From UBA1413 sp964552955 (GTDB lineage Bacteria; Bacteroidota; Bacteroidia; Bacteroidales; Prolixibacteraceae), in assembly GCA_964552955.1 (NCBI GenBank), contig CAZKIU010000015.1, positions 1-64,000 of the forward strand: a stretch of DNA of 64,000 nt, written 5' to 3'. The position numbers were made by a program, and so were the translations under genes. Shown here one piece after another: positions 1-9,100 of the stretch. The notes beneath the pieces are model-generated. The model was not told where the DNA came from, searched no databases, and was given only the letters and a program-made list of their open reading frames with translations. How positions within the stretch are numbered: the stretch's first letter is position 1; every line of letters begins with the position of its first letter.

Positions 1-42
1 TTGCACCCATTGCTGGGACAACAGTTCATCCTTCTAGAATCT

Positions 43-84
43 GGAATCCTGAGTCGGGAATCGGGAATCCTGAGTCGGGAATCC
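43..84. repeat. 21-bp tandem repeat, two copies
   Basis: Two copies of a 21-base unit beginning GGAATCCTGAGTCGGGAATC sit back to back at 43-63 and 64-84, followed by a degraded third piece (atccgaaatccggaatc). They lie just beyond the 3' end of gltX. No coding potential is seen. The function is unknown; it may be a simple intergenic minisatellite. Confidence 0.75.
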
Positions 85-97
85 GAAATCCGGAATC

Positions 98-1630
98 TTA
101 GCGGGGGCCCAGTTTTGTGAGGGCTGCTTGGAGGCGGGTCAGGGTTTCGTTTTTCCCCAGGAGTTCGCAGATGCGGAAGAGATCAGGTCCCACGTTTCCA
201 CCTACGAGGCAGATGCGCAAGGCGTTCATGACGTCACCGAAATGGTATCCTTTTTCATTCATAAAGGCCGAGAACTGTTCTTTCAGGGGGACGGCATGCC
301 ACACTTCAGCCTGTGATAGCTGGTGGGCGATTTCTTCCACAGCCTGGGGGATCCCTGGTTTCCACCGTTTGGCCACAGCCTTTTCATCGTATTCTGCCGG
401 AGCCTCGAAGAAATAACGTCCTTGTTCCCAGAAGTCACCAACGAAATCGCATCTTTCCTTGATCTCTTCGACCACGGCGACCACGGTAGCCAGGGTGACG
501 GTGATATTTCTGGCATAGAGGAGAGGCACCATCAGCCGGGCCAGCTCCTGTGCTGATTTTTTCTGGAGGTACTGGCGGTTGAACCAGCGGGCTTTTTCGG
601 GGTCAAAGCGGGATCCCGACTTGACCACCCTTTCGAGGCTGAAACTTGCGGCCATCTCCTCCAGAGAGAAGATCTCCTGGTCGGTGCCGGGGTTCCATCC
701 CAGCAGGGCCAGCAGGTTGAGGAACGCCTCGGGGAAATAGCCATCTTCGCGGTAGCCCCGGTAGTGTTCCCCGGTTTCGGGATCTTTCCAGAGCAAAGGA
801 AAAACCGGAAACCCCATCTTGTCGCCATCGCGTTTGCTCAGCTTGCCCTTGCCCTGGGGTTTGAGAATCAGGGGGAGGTGCGAAAAGCGCGGCCGGGTCT
901 CTTCCCATCCGAAAGCCCGGTAGAGCAAAACATGCAGAGGCAGGGAGGGGAGCCACTCCTCTCCCCTGATGACATGGGAGATCTCCATCAGGTGATCGTC
1001 GACGACATTGGCCAGGTGGTAGGTGGGCATGCCGTCTGATTTATATAGTACCTTGTCATCGAGTTCACGGGTGTTGAAGGTGACGCTCCCGCGAATCAGA
1101 TCCTCCTCGGTAACGTCGAGCGCTTCGGGCATTTTGAAACGGATGGCGAAAGGCTCGCCGGCCCCGATCAGCCGCTCAACTTGCCCGGAGGGAAGCGACA
1201 GGGAGTTCTTCAGGCGCATCCGGGTGGCCGGCCCATAGGAAAAGGTGAGGCCTGCAGCTTCGGCTTCTGCACGGTAGGCATCCAGTTCGGCAGGCGTGTC
1301 GAATGAATAATAGGCCCACCCCGACGCCACCAACTGACGCGCATAACCGGCATAGATCTCCTTGCGCTCACTCTGCCGGTATGGCCCATAGGCCCCACCG
1401 AATCCCGGCCCCTCATCGGGAATCAGCCCGCACCAGCGTAGACTCTCCACGATGTATTCCTCCGCTCCGGGAACATACCGGGTCTGATCGGTGTCCTCTA
1501 TACGCAACAGAAAATCACCCCCATGCTTGCGCGCAAACAGGTAATTGAACAAGGCGGTTCTGACCCCACCCATGTGGAGGGGACCCGTCGGACTGGGTGC
1601 AAAACGCACACGAACTCTCCTTTCACTCAT
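98..1630 (-). CDS. gltX: Glutamyl-tRNA synthetase
   Basis: Class I aminoacyl-tRNA synthetase that charges tRNA-Glu with glutamate in the cytoplasm. The 510-residue protein opens with the family signature RFAPSPTGPLHMGG (the HIGH motif appears as HMGG, His19) and carries the KMSKS-type loop as GKLSKRDGDKMGFPVFPL in the middle, the form usual in Bacteroidota. The C-terminal third is the anticodon-binding helical region. The reading frame extends 13 codons further upstream, but the start at 1630 (MSERRVRVRF) matches the family and lies 17 bases after a good -7 box (TATCTTTG, 1648-1655). It is divergent from kbl. Length and motifs are complete and nothing looks unusual. Confidence 0.97.
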   Translation of the reverse strand: MSERRVRVRFAPSPTGPLHMGGVRTALFNYLFARKHGGDFLLRIEDTDQTRYVPGAEEYIVESLRWCGLIPDEGPGFGGAYGPYRQSERKEIYAGYARQLVASGWAYYSFDTPAELDAYRAEAEAAGLTFSYGPATRMRLKNSLSLPSGQVERLIGAGEPFAIRFKMPEALDVTEEDLIRGSVTFNTRELDDKVLYKSDGMPTYHLANVVDDHLMEISHVIRGEEWLPSLPLHVLLYRAFGWEETRPRFSHLPLILKPQGKGKLSKRDGDKMGFPVFPLLWKDPETGEHYRGYREDGYFPEAFLNLLALLGWNPGTDQEIFSLEEMAASFSLERVVKSGSRFDPEKARWFNRQYLQKKSAQELARLMVPLLYARNITVTLATVVAVVEEIKERCDFVGDFWEQGRYFFEAPAEYDEKAVAKRWKPGIPQAVEEIAHQLSQAEVWHAVPLKEQFSAFMNEKGYHFGDVMNALRICLVGGNVGPDLFRICELLGKNETLTRLQAALTKLGPR

Positions 1631-1647
1631 CTCTTTCAAATTTGGTG

Positions 1648-1655
1648 CAAAGATA
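1648..1655 (-). promoter_or_regulatory. Bacteroidota -7 box for gltX
   Basis: TATCTTTG on the minus strand matches TAnnTTTG exactly, 17 bases upstream of the chosen gltX start. No clear -33 TTTG was found at the normal spacing. Its position inside the longer open frame argues against the upstream start. Confidence 0.6.
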
Positions 1656-1739
1656 GAGAAAAGCGGCACCTGTCATTTATCACAAAAAAGAACAGCTTCT
1701 TTTTATTATTTTGGCCGCTGATTTTAAATTATAAGGGCT

Positions 1740-2927
1740 ATGTACGGAAAAATGAAACAAGAGCTTGCCAGGACCCTTGAAGGTCTTAAGGAACAGGGAT
1801 TATACAAAACCGAGCGGATCATCACTTCGGCGCAAGGGGCTGAAATCACCCTCCAGACCGGGGAGAGGGCACTGAATTTCTGTGCCAACAACTATTTGGG
1901 GCTGGCCTCGCACCCCGCGGTGATTAAAGCAGCCCAGGAGATCATGAACGACTGGGGTTTCGGACTCTCCTCGGTGCGGTTCATCTGCGGAACCCAGAAG
2001 ATCCACAAAGATCTCGAAAAGAAAGTCTCTGAATTTCTGGGCACCGAAGACACGATTCTCTATTGTGCGGCCTTTGATGCCAACGGGGGGGTCTTTGAGC
2101 CTCTTCTGAGTGAGGAGAGCGCCATCATCTCCGATGAACTCAACCACGCTTCGATCATCGACGGGGTAAGGTTGTGCAAGGCCCAGCGGTTCCGTTACAA
2201 ACATTCCGACATGGCTCAGCTGGAGCAATGCCTTCAGGAGGCCCAATCGGCCAATTACCGCATCGTCGTCACCGACGGGGTGTTCTCCATGGACGGGGAC
2301 ATATGCAAACTCCCTGAAATAGTAGAACTTTGTGAGAAATACGATGCCCTGGTGATGGTGGATGATTCGCATGCCACAGGTTATATCGGTCCCACGGGTC
2401 GCGGTACCGCTGAACATTATGGCCTGTTGGGAAAAATAGACCTGATCACCACCACCTTTGGCAAGGCTATGGGCGGTGGCAACGGGGGGTGCACCTCCGG
2501 AAGAAAGGAGATCATCGAAATGCTCCGTCAGCGGTCACGGCCTTACCTCTTCTCCAACACGCTGGCGCCGGCCACCGTGGGCGCTACCCTGCAGGCGATT
2601 GAATTGCTGGAGGAGAGCTCCGAGCTCCCCAACAGTGTGATGGTCAAGGCCAACCGCTTCCGCACCGGCATGGAAGCCGCAGGATTTGACCTGGTAAAAG
2701 GGAATACGGCCATCATCCCGGTCATGATCTACGATGAACCCAAGGCCATCCGCTTTGCCGACGAACTCCTGAAGGAAGGCGTCTATGTGATCGGCTTTGT
2801 CTTCCCCGTGGTACCCCGCGGAAAGGCCCGCATCCGCGTGCAGATCTCGGCGGCCCACACCGTGGAACAAATAGACCACGCCATCGAGGCTTTTATCCGT
2901 GCCGGCAAAAAACTGAACATCATATAG
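1740..2927 (+). CDS. kbl: Glycine C-acetyltransferase (2-amino-3-ketobutyrate CoA ligase)
   Basis: PLP-dependent alpha-oxoamine synthase family enzyme that converts 2-amino-3-ketobutyrate plus CoA to glycine plus acetyl-CoA in threonine catabolism. The 395-residue protein shows FCANNYLGLASHP near the N-terminus, the cofactor-binding DDSHATG and the PLP lysine context TTTFGKAMGGGNGG, all expected for Kbl. The usual partner threonine dehydrogenase (tdh) is not next to it, so related activities such as serine palmitoyltransferase cannot be wholly excluded, but the overall sequence is a close Kbl match. A second in-frame ATG lies four codons downstream (1752). It is divergent from gltX and convergent with mqnC. 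Confidence 0.93.
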   Translation: MYGKMKQELARTLEGLKEQGLYKTERIITSAQGAEITLQTGERALNFCANNYLGLASHPAVIKAAQEIMNDWGFGLSSVRFICGTQKIHKDLEKKVSEFLGTEDTILYCAAFDANGGVFEPLLSEESAIISDELNHASIIDGVRLCKAQRFRYKHSDMAQLEQCLQEAQSANYRIVVTDGVFSMDGDICKLPEIVELCEKYDALVMVDDSHATGYIGPTGRGTAEHYGLLGKIDLITTTFGKAMGGGNGGCTSGRKEIIEMLRQRSRPYLFSNTLAPATVGATLQAIELLEESSELPNSVMVKANRFRTGMEAAGFDLVKGNTAIIPVMIYDEPKAIRFADELLKEGVYVIGFVFPVVPRGKARIRVQISAAHTVEQIDHAIEAFIRAGKKLNII

Positions 2928-2956
2928 GCCCTCACAGCTTTGGGGCCGGGACAAGA

Positions 2957-2969
2957 GGGCCTTCGGCCC
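2957..2969. terminator. Short GC hairpin after kbl
   Basis: GGGCC-TTC-GGCCC forms a five-base-pair stem with a three-base loop 30 bases after the kbl stop. No T-run follows, so termination is only a guess. Confidence 0.3.
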
Positions 2970-2980
2970 AGGTGAAGGTA

Positions 2981-3076
2981 GAGGTGAAGGCAGAACGAAG
3001 TGGAGTCCGTCTGCTGACAGATGGAGGTGAAGGCAGAACGAAGTGGAGTCCGTCTGCTGACAGATGGAGGTGAAGG
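2981..3076. repeat. 43-bp tandem repeat between kbl and mqnC
   Basis: Two complete copies of a 43-base unit starting GAGGTGAAGGCAGAACGAAG (2981-3023 and 3024-3066) are followed by a ten-base partial third copy. The two full copies are identical. Each contains CCGTCTG-CTGA-CAGATGG, able to form a seven-pair hairpin with one G-T pair. The repeat fills the space between the convergent kbl and mqnC genes and has no coding role. The lack of non-repeated spacers rules out a CRISPR. Confidence 0.85.
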
Positions 3077-3208
3077 AGAACTATCTGATGCTAATCCACT
3101 GATTATCAATATTTATAACCTCTGATTGCCGACTTAAGATTTAAGACTTTCCTGTCATTCTGACCTTTTCATATTCTAATCTTCTGATATTCTGACCTTC
3201 TAATCTTC

Positions 3209-4297
3209 CTAAAGGGTGTCGTCCTGGTAGGCCTGGTTGCGGTAGCGGGGTTCGAAGCCGGCATCGATGATGGCTTGTTGTATCCCCCGGGCATCGAAAC
3301 TATAGCGTGCTCCGGCTTTGGAGACCACATTTTCTTCCATCATGATGGAACCGAAATCGTCGGCCCCGGCATGGAGCGCCAGTTGTCCGGTGACCGCCCC
3401 CACCGTGAGCCAGGAAGCCTGGATATGAGGAATATTGTTAAGCATCAGCCGGCTGATGGCCACCAGCCGGAGATAATCGTGGGCCGTACTCCGGTTGTGG
3501 ATGCCCTGTTTCTGCAGGGCGGTGCCTTCATCCATGAAGGGCCAGGGGATAAAAGTGACGAAACCATGGGCCCCGGCAGGTTTTTCGGCCTGGACCGTGC
3601 GCAGGTGGTTGAGATGTTCAATTCTTTCACGGAGGGTCTCCATATGACCGTACATCATGGTGGCTGAGGTAACCAGGTTCATCTTGTGCGCTTCCCGCAT
3701 CACATTGAGCCACTCCTCCGTTTTGCACTTCCCCGGGGAGATGACACGCCGCACCCTGTCGGAGAGGATCTCAGCACCCGCCCCTGGCAGGCTCTCCAGT
3801 CCGGCCTCCACCAATTCTTCCAGAACATAGCGGTAAGATTTCCGTGCTTTACGGGCAATGAAAACCACTTCCGGAGGCCCCAGGGCATGGAGTTTCAACG
3901 CCGGAAACCGTTCTTTCAGTTGCCGGAATAGCGTGGTATAGAAATCCAAACCCAATTGGGGATGCATGCCCCCCTGCAGGAGCACCTGCCGCCCACCGGC
4001 CCTGAAAAGCTCCTCAATCCTGGGGATATACTCCTCCATGGAGGTGATATAAGCGGCCTCATCCCCTTTCTTGCAATGAAAATTACAAAACTGGCACCCC
4101 GAAATGCAGACATTGGTAATATTGATATTCCGGTCGATGATCCAACCCACCTTTTCACCGGGCTGCTGCCGGCGGCGCACCTCATCGGCAGCAGCCATCA
4201 GCTCGCCCCCGCCAGCCTGCTCATACAACCAGAGCCCCTCATCCACACTCAGGGCCTCTCCCTCCAGGGCACGGTAAAACAATTGATCTGTGTTCAT
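3209..4297 (-). CDS. mqnC: Cyclic dehypoxanthinyl futalosine synthase (menaquinone, futalosine pathway)
   Basis: Radical SAM enzyme of the futalosine route to menaquinone, catalysing cyclisation of dehypoxanthinyl futalosine. The 362-residue protein has the CxxxCxxC cluster motif as VCISGCQFCNFHC near residue 60 and the MqnC signatures TSATMMYGHMET, FIPWPF and QASWLTVGAVTGQLALHAGA-DDFGSIMMEENVV. These distinguish it from the paralogous MqnE, which has a different C-terminal signature. The start at 4297 follows a GAGGAAT-like ribosome site, and a perfect -7 box (4329-4336) lies just upstream. The other mqn genes are not in the window. It is divergent from pdxA. Confidence 0.93.
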   Translation of the reverse strand: MNTDQLFYRALEGEALSVDEGLWLYEQAGGGELMAAADEVRRRQQPGEKVGWIIDRNINITNVCISGCQFCNFHCKKGDEAAYITSMEEYIPRIEELFRAGGRQVLLQGGMHPQLGLDFYTTLFRQLKERFPALKLHALGPPEVVFIARKARKSYRYVLEELVEAGLESLPGAGAEILSDRVRRVISPGKCKTEEWLNVMREAHKMNLVTSATMMYGHMETLRERIEHLNHLRTVQAEKPAGAHGFVTFIPWPFMDEGTALQKQGIHNRSTAHDYLRLVAISRLMLNNIPHIQASWLTVGAVTGQLALHAGADDFGSIMMEENVVSKAGARYSFDARGIQQAIIDAGFEPRYRNQAYQDDTL

Positions 4298-4328
4298 CTT
4301 CTATTCCTCATTTCCGGAAGCAGGAGGT

Positions 4329-4336
4329 CAAAAATA
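4329..4336 (-). promoter_or_regulatory. -7 box for mqnC
   Basis: TATTTTTG on the minus strand, 31 bases before the mqnC start, is a perfect TAnnTTTG match. It is divergent from the pdxA box 30 bases away. Confidence 0.6.
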
Positions 4337-4366
4337 ACGGATATTCCCGATAATAAAATAAAAACG

Positions 4367-4374
4367 TAAATTTG
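4367..4374 (+). promoter_or_regulatory. -7 box for pdxA
   Basis: TAAATTTG matches TAnnTTTG and lies 39 bases before the pdxA ATG. An AGGAG ribosome site precedes that ATG by four bases. Confidence 0.6.
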
Positions 4375-4413
4375 CCCTCTCAGCGTGAGAAAACGAACTA
4401 ATTACCAGGAGTT

Positions 4414-5514
4414 ATGGTTTACAATACAAAAATAAAGGTTGGCATCACCCATGGTGATATCAATGGCATCGGTTATGAGGTGATTATCAAAACCCTGATG
4501 GAGCCCCGGATTTTAGAGATGTGCACACCGGTGATCTACGGTTCGCCCAAGGTAGCCGCCTATCACCGGAAAGCCCTCAATGTCGAGCACATCAGTTACA
4601 ACCATATCCGTCATCCGCAGGAGGCTGCGGCCAATAAGGTGAACATCATCAACTGCATCGATGAGAACATCAGGGTGGAACTGGGCAAGTCAACGCCTTC
4701 GGCGGGAGAGTCGTCACTGATGGCCCTGGAGAGGGCCGTTGGCGACATCCAGAAGGGGCTGATCGATGTGCTGGTGACCGCTCCCATCAACAAATACAAT
4801 ATTCAGAGCAGCCAGTTTACTTTTCCGGGCCACACCGAATACCTGGCCCAGCAATTCAAGTCCGACGATGTGGTGATGCTGATGGTGGGTGAGAACCTCA
4901 GGGTAGGAGTGGTCTCGGGTCACATTCCCCTGGCTGACGTTGCACGGCAGATCACCCGCAAGAAGATTCTTTCCCGGATCAGGGTGATCAACAGGAGCCT
5001 GCTGGAGGATTTCCAGGTCACCAACCCGCGTATCGCGGTCCTGGGTCTGAATCCCCATGCCGGCGATACCGGCCTTATCGGCAAGGAGGAGGAGGAGATT
5101 CTCATTCCGGCACTGGAGCAGGCCCGTAATGAGGGGATTACCGCCCTGGGGCCTTATCCTTCCGACGGCTTCTGGGGTTCAGGTCATTACGCCCACTTCG
5201 ACGCGATACTGGCCATGTACCACGACCAGGGTCTGATCCCCTTCAAACTTCTCTCCTTTGAGAGAGGGGTCAACTACACAGCAGGGCTTCCGGTGGTCAG
5301 AACTTCTCCTGCCCATGGCACCGCCTACGATATCGCCGGTGAAGATAAGGCCTCGCCCGACTCCTTCAGGGAAGCCCTTTACCTGGCCATTGACGTCCAT
5401 AAAAACCGGCAGATCTACAGGGAAGTCTCCCACGACCCCCTGAAAAAATTTGATATCAATCCCAACCAGGTCGACGAAAACATCGACCTGGGAGGCAGTG
5501 ACGATACCCTCTGA
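4414..5514 (+). CDS. pdxA: 4-hydroxythreonine-4-phosphate dehydrogenase
   Basis: NAD-dependent enzyme of the DXP-dependent pyridoxal 5'-phosphate pathway, oxidising 4-phosphohydroxy-L-threonine. The 366-residue protein begins KVGITHGDINGIGYEV and contains the metal and substrate-binding elements TAPINKYNIQ, FPGHTEYLAQ, GLNPHAGDTGLIGKEE and AMYHDQGLIPFK, all characteristic of PdxA. The length is slightly above that of E. coli PdxA because of a Bacteroidota-type insert. An AGGAG site four bases upstream supports the start. ruvA starts only ten bases after its stop, so the two genes and sprA are probably co-transcribed. Confidence 0.96.
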   Translation: MVYNTKIKVGITHGDINGIGYEVIIKTLMEPRILEMCTPVIYGSPKVAAYHRKALNVEHISYNHIRHPQEAAANKVNIINCIDENIRVELGKSTPSAGESSLMALERAVGDIQKGLIDVLVTAPINKYNIQSSQFTFPGHTEYLAQQFKSDDVVMLMVGENLRVGVVSGHIPLADVARQITRKKILSRIRVINRSLLEDFQVTNPRIAVLGLNPHAGDTGLIGKEEEEILIPALEQARNEGITALGPYPSDGFWGSGHYAHFDAILAMYHDQGLIPFKLLSFERGVNYTAGLPVVRTSPAHGTAYDIAGEDKASPDSFREALYLAIDVHKNRQIYREVSHDPLKKFDINPNQVDENIDLGGSDDTL

Positions 5515-5524
5515 CCCTACAACC

Positions 5525-6106
5525 ATGTATGAATTCATTGAAGGGGAAATAGAGGAGTTAAATCCCACGTTTGTGGTCATCCGGTCGGGCGGTACCGGCT
5601 ATTTCATCTCTATTTCGCTGAATACCTACACCGCCCTCAACGGTAAGAAAGAAGCCCGTCTCTACACCCATTATGTGGTCAGGGAGGATGCCCATCTCCT
5701 GTATGGGTTTGCAGGGAAAAGTGAAAGGGAGCTCTTCCGGAACCTGCTGTCGGTGAATGGCGTGGGGGCTGCCACCGCTCTGATGATGCTCTCCTCGCTC
5801 TCTCCCGACGAGATCATCGCGGCCATTTCCACCGAGAATGTCGTGCTTCTGAAATCGGTCAAGGGCATCGGCATCAAAACCGCCCAGCGGATCATCATTG
5901 ACCTCAGGGACAAGGTGACCCGGGGGGCTGCCACCGAACAAATTTTGATCCCCGAGAGCAATACCTCCCGCAATGAAGCGTTATCAGCATTGGTAATGCT
6001 CGGTTTCGGCAGAAAAGAGGCAGAAGCGGCGCTGGCCAGGGTATGCAAGGAAAACCCCGAAGCCGGCGTGGAAACCATGATCAAGCTTACACTAAAAAGG
6101 TTATAA
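5525..6106 (+). CDS. ruvA: Holliday junction DNA helicase subunit RuvA
   Basis: Tetrameric Holliday-junction-binding subunit that works with RuvB in branch migration. The 193-residue protein starts MYEFIEGEIEELNPTFVV (OB-fold domain), then carries two helix-hairpin-helix motifs (FRNLLSVNGVGAATALMM and LKSVKGIGIKTAQRII) and a C-terminal domain III (LGFGRKEAEAAL) that binds RuvB. The reading frame stays open 25 codons upstream inside pdxA, but the ATG at 5525 fits the family. It ends eight bases before the sprA start. ruvA followed by sprA is a known gene neighbourhood in Bacteroidota. Confidence 0.96.
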   Translation: MYEFIEGEIEELNPTFVVIRSGGTGYFISISLNTYTALNGKKEARLYTHYVVREDAHLLYGFAGKSERELFRNLLSVNGVGAATALMMLSSLSPDEIIAAISTENVVLLKSVKGIGIKTAQRIIIDLRDKVTRGAATEQILIPESNTSRNEALSALVMLGFGRKEAEAALARVCKENPEAGVETMIKLTLKRL

Positions 6107-6114
6107 CGAGTTGG

Positions 6115-9100
6115 ATGAGATTGTACAAGATAGTCAAAAATATACTGCTGCTCACTGTATTGGTCTTCTTTTATGCGCTCACCGGAGGGGTGGGTTCCAG
6201 GGCTGAAGAAAGCCATCGCAGCTTTCCTCCTTTTGACTCCTCCCCCTTTGTGGCAACCGATACGGTCAGAAGCGACACCACGGGCCCCCTTCGCTTTCCC
6301 TTCAGGGACCAGCCTGCTTTCGGCCATCCTGAAAACCCGGATACCTCTTCCCTCTTCCTGAAAAAACCACAGAACATTCAGCGCCAGGTGGAGTACGACC
6401 CGGCTACCGGCCAATACATCTTTTATGAAAAAGTGGGGACCCTCAACTACCGTCTTCCCCAGACCATGTCGCTCGACGACTATATAGGCTATGATTTCCG
6501 TAAGTCGGTCAACGACTACTGGAAACAGCGGCAGAACCTCTCCGAAATGGAAAAAAGCAGCGGTCTGCTCCCCGGTCTTACCATCCAGAGTGAGGTCTTC
6601 AACCGGATTTTCGGCGGGAACACCATCAATATCAAGCCGCAGGGATATGTGGAGGTGAGTTTCGGGTACCAGGTGAACAAAACCGCCAACCCGGCCATCC
6701 CTGTCAGGTTGCAAAAAGTGCCTACTTTCGATTTCGACCAGAAGATCCAGATGAACGTCATGGGCCAGATCGGCACCAAGATGAACATGCGGGTCAATTA
6801 CAATACCGAGGCGACCTTTGATTATGAGAACAAGATGAACCTCGAGTACACGGGTGAAGAAGACGAAATCATCAAAAGAATAGAAGCCGGGAATGTCTCC
6901 CTGCCCCTGAATGGCTCCCTGATCACGGGGGCGTCCAATCTTTTTGGGGTCAAGGCAGAGATGCAGTTCGGAAAGCTGACCCTCACCACCCTTTTCTCCC
7001 AGCACAAAGGGGAGACCAAGACCGTAGAGACCGAGGGCGGGGCACAGATCACCAATTTCGAGATCTCGGCGACCGATTACGATGCTAACCGTCACTTTTT
7101 CCTCTCCCAGTATTTCCGCGACAACTACGACGAGGCACTACGCAGTCTGCCCATCATCAGGTCAGGAGTCACCATCAACAAGATAGAGGTGTGGGTGACC
7201 AACAAGTCGGGGAATTTCACGGAATCACGGAATATCCTGGCCCTTCAGGATCTGGGGGAACACAACCCCCATATCTACAATCCTGTGCCGGGCTTCCAGC
7301 AAACAGCGGGTCAGCCCTTTCCCGGGAGTATCTATCCCAACAACGGGGCCAACGGCCTCTACCAGGAGATGGCGACGACCTACGCAGGCATCCGCGACAT
7401 CCAGTCTATCACCCCGGTGATGGCTCAGTTTGGCAATGACTTTGTCGGCGGCCGCGACTTCGAGAAGATCGAACAGGCCCGTAAACTCACCGAATCGGAA
7501 TATACCGTCAACCAGAGATTGGGCTATATCTCCCTCAATACGGCGCTCAACAACGACGAGATCCTCGCCGTGGCTTTTAACTATACCGTCAACGGTCAGG
7601 TTTTCCAGGTCGGGGAATTCTCGACCGACGGGATCGATGCCCCTCAAACCCTGATCCTTAAGCTGGTCAAAGGCACCAATCTATCTCCCGGGCTGCCCAC
7701 CTGGAACCTGATGATGAAAAACGTCTACAACCTGAACGCCTATCAGCTCACCAGCACCGACTTCAACCTTAATGTCGTTTATATGAACGACTCCACCGGG
7801 ACCTATATCAACTACATCCCGGAAGGCAGAATCAACGGTCATATCCTGCTGAATGTCATGAACCTCGACAAACTCAATAAACAACAGGATCCTTACCGCG
7901 ACGGGGTGTTTGACTATATCGAGGGAATTACCGTCCACTCTAATTCGGGAAGAATCATCTTCCCTGTTCTGGAACCTTTCGGCACTCATCTTGCCGACTC
8001 GCTGCAGGATGCACGGCTGATCGACAAATACACCTACCGTTCGCTTTATGATTCTACCAAAACGGTGGCCGAGCAGGATGCCGAACACAACAAGTTCAGG
8101 CTGACGGGGAGTTACAAGGGGTCGTCGAGTTCCGATATCATGGTCGGATCATTCAACCTGGCCCCGGGGTCGGTGAAGGTCACGGCAGGCGGGCGGGAAC
8201 TGGTTGAGAATGTGGATTACACGGTCGACTATACCCTGGGAAGGGTGACGGTCATCAATCCCGGTTTGCTGGAGGCGGGCACGCCCATTCAGGTCTCCAC
8301 CGAGAGCCAGGATCTCTTCTCGATGCAGCGGAAGAGCCTATTAGGGGCCCATGCCAACTATGCTTTTTCCGACCGTTTCAACCTGGGGGCCACGGCCCTC
8401 TATATGCAGGAACGCCCGCTGACGCAGAAGGTAGACTATGGCATGGATCCGATTTCCAACCTGATGCTGGGAATGGACGCCCGTTTTTCGACCGAAAGCC
8501 AATTGCTGACCAGAGCCATCGACAAGCTGCCCCTGATCAGCACCAAAGCCCCCTCCTCCATCGATTTCGAAGCCGAATTTGCCCAGCTCCTTCCCGGCCA
8601 CTCCCGGGTGATCGAAAAGAGCGGCAACGCCTATGTCGACGATTTCGAAGGCACCAAAACCTCCATTGACCTGAAAGCCCGCCAGGCCTGGGTGCTGGCG
8701 TCCACCCCCCAGAACCAGCCCCTCTTCCCGGAAGGCAACCTGGCCAACCAGATAGATTATGGCCTGAACAGGGCCCTCCTGGCCTGGTATATCATCGATC
8801 CGCTCTTCCTGCGCAGCAGCACCCTGACACCGGGTCATATCAAAAATGACAAGGACCAGCAATCTAACCACCTGGTGCGTGAAGTCTTCGAGAAGGAGAT
8901 CTTTCCCGCCAAGGAGTCACCGGTGGGTCAGCCGACCAACATTTCGATGTTCGACCTGGCCTTCTATCCTTCGGAAAAAGGACCCTACAACTTCGATACC
9001 CGGCCTTCGCTCTATTCGGCAGGGGTCACTCCCGAGGGAGCGCTGCGCGATCCCGCCTCCCGCTGGGGTGGTATCATGCGCAAAATAGAAAACAGCGACT

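Noticed and set aside
2981..3076. CRISPR-like array
   Set aside because: Copies are directly adjacent with no variable spacers, and no cas genes are present.
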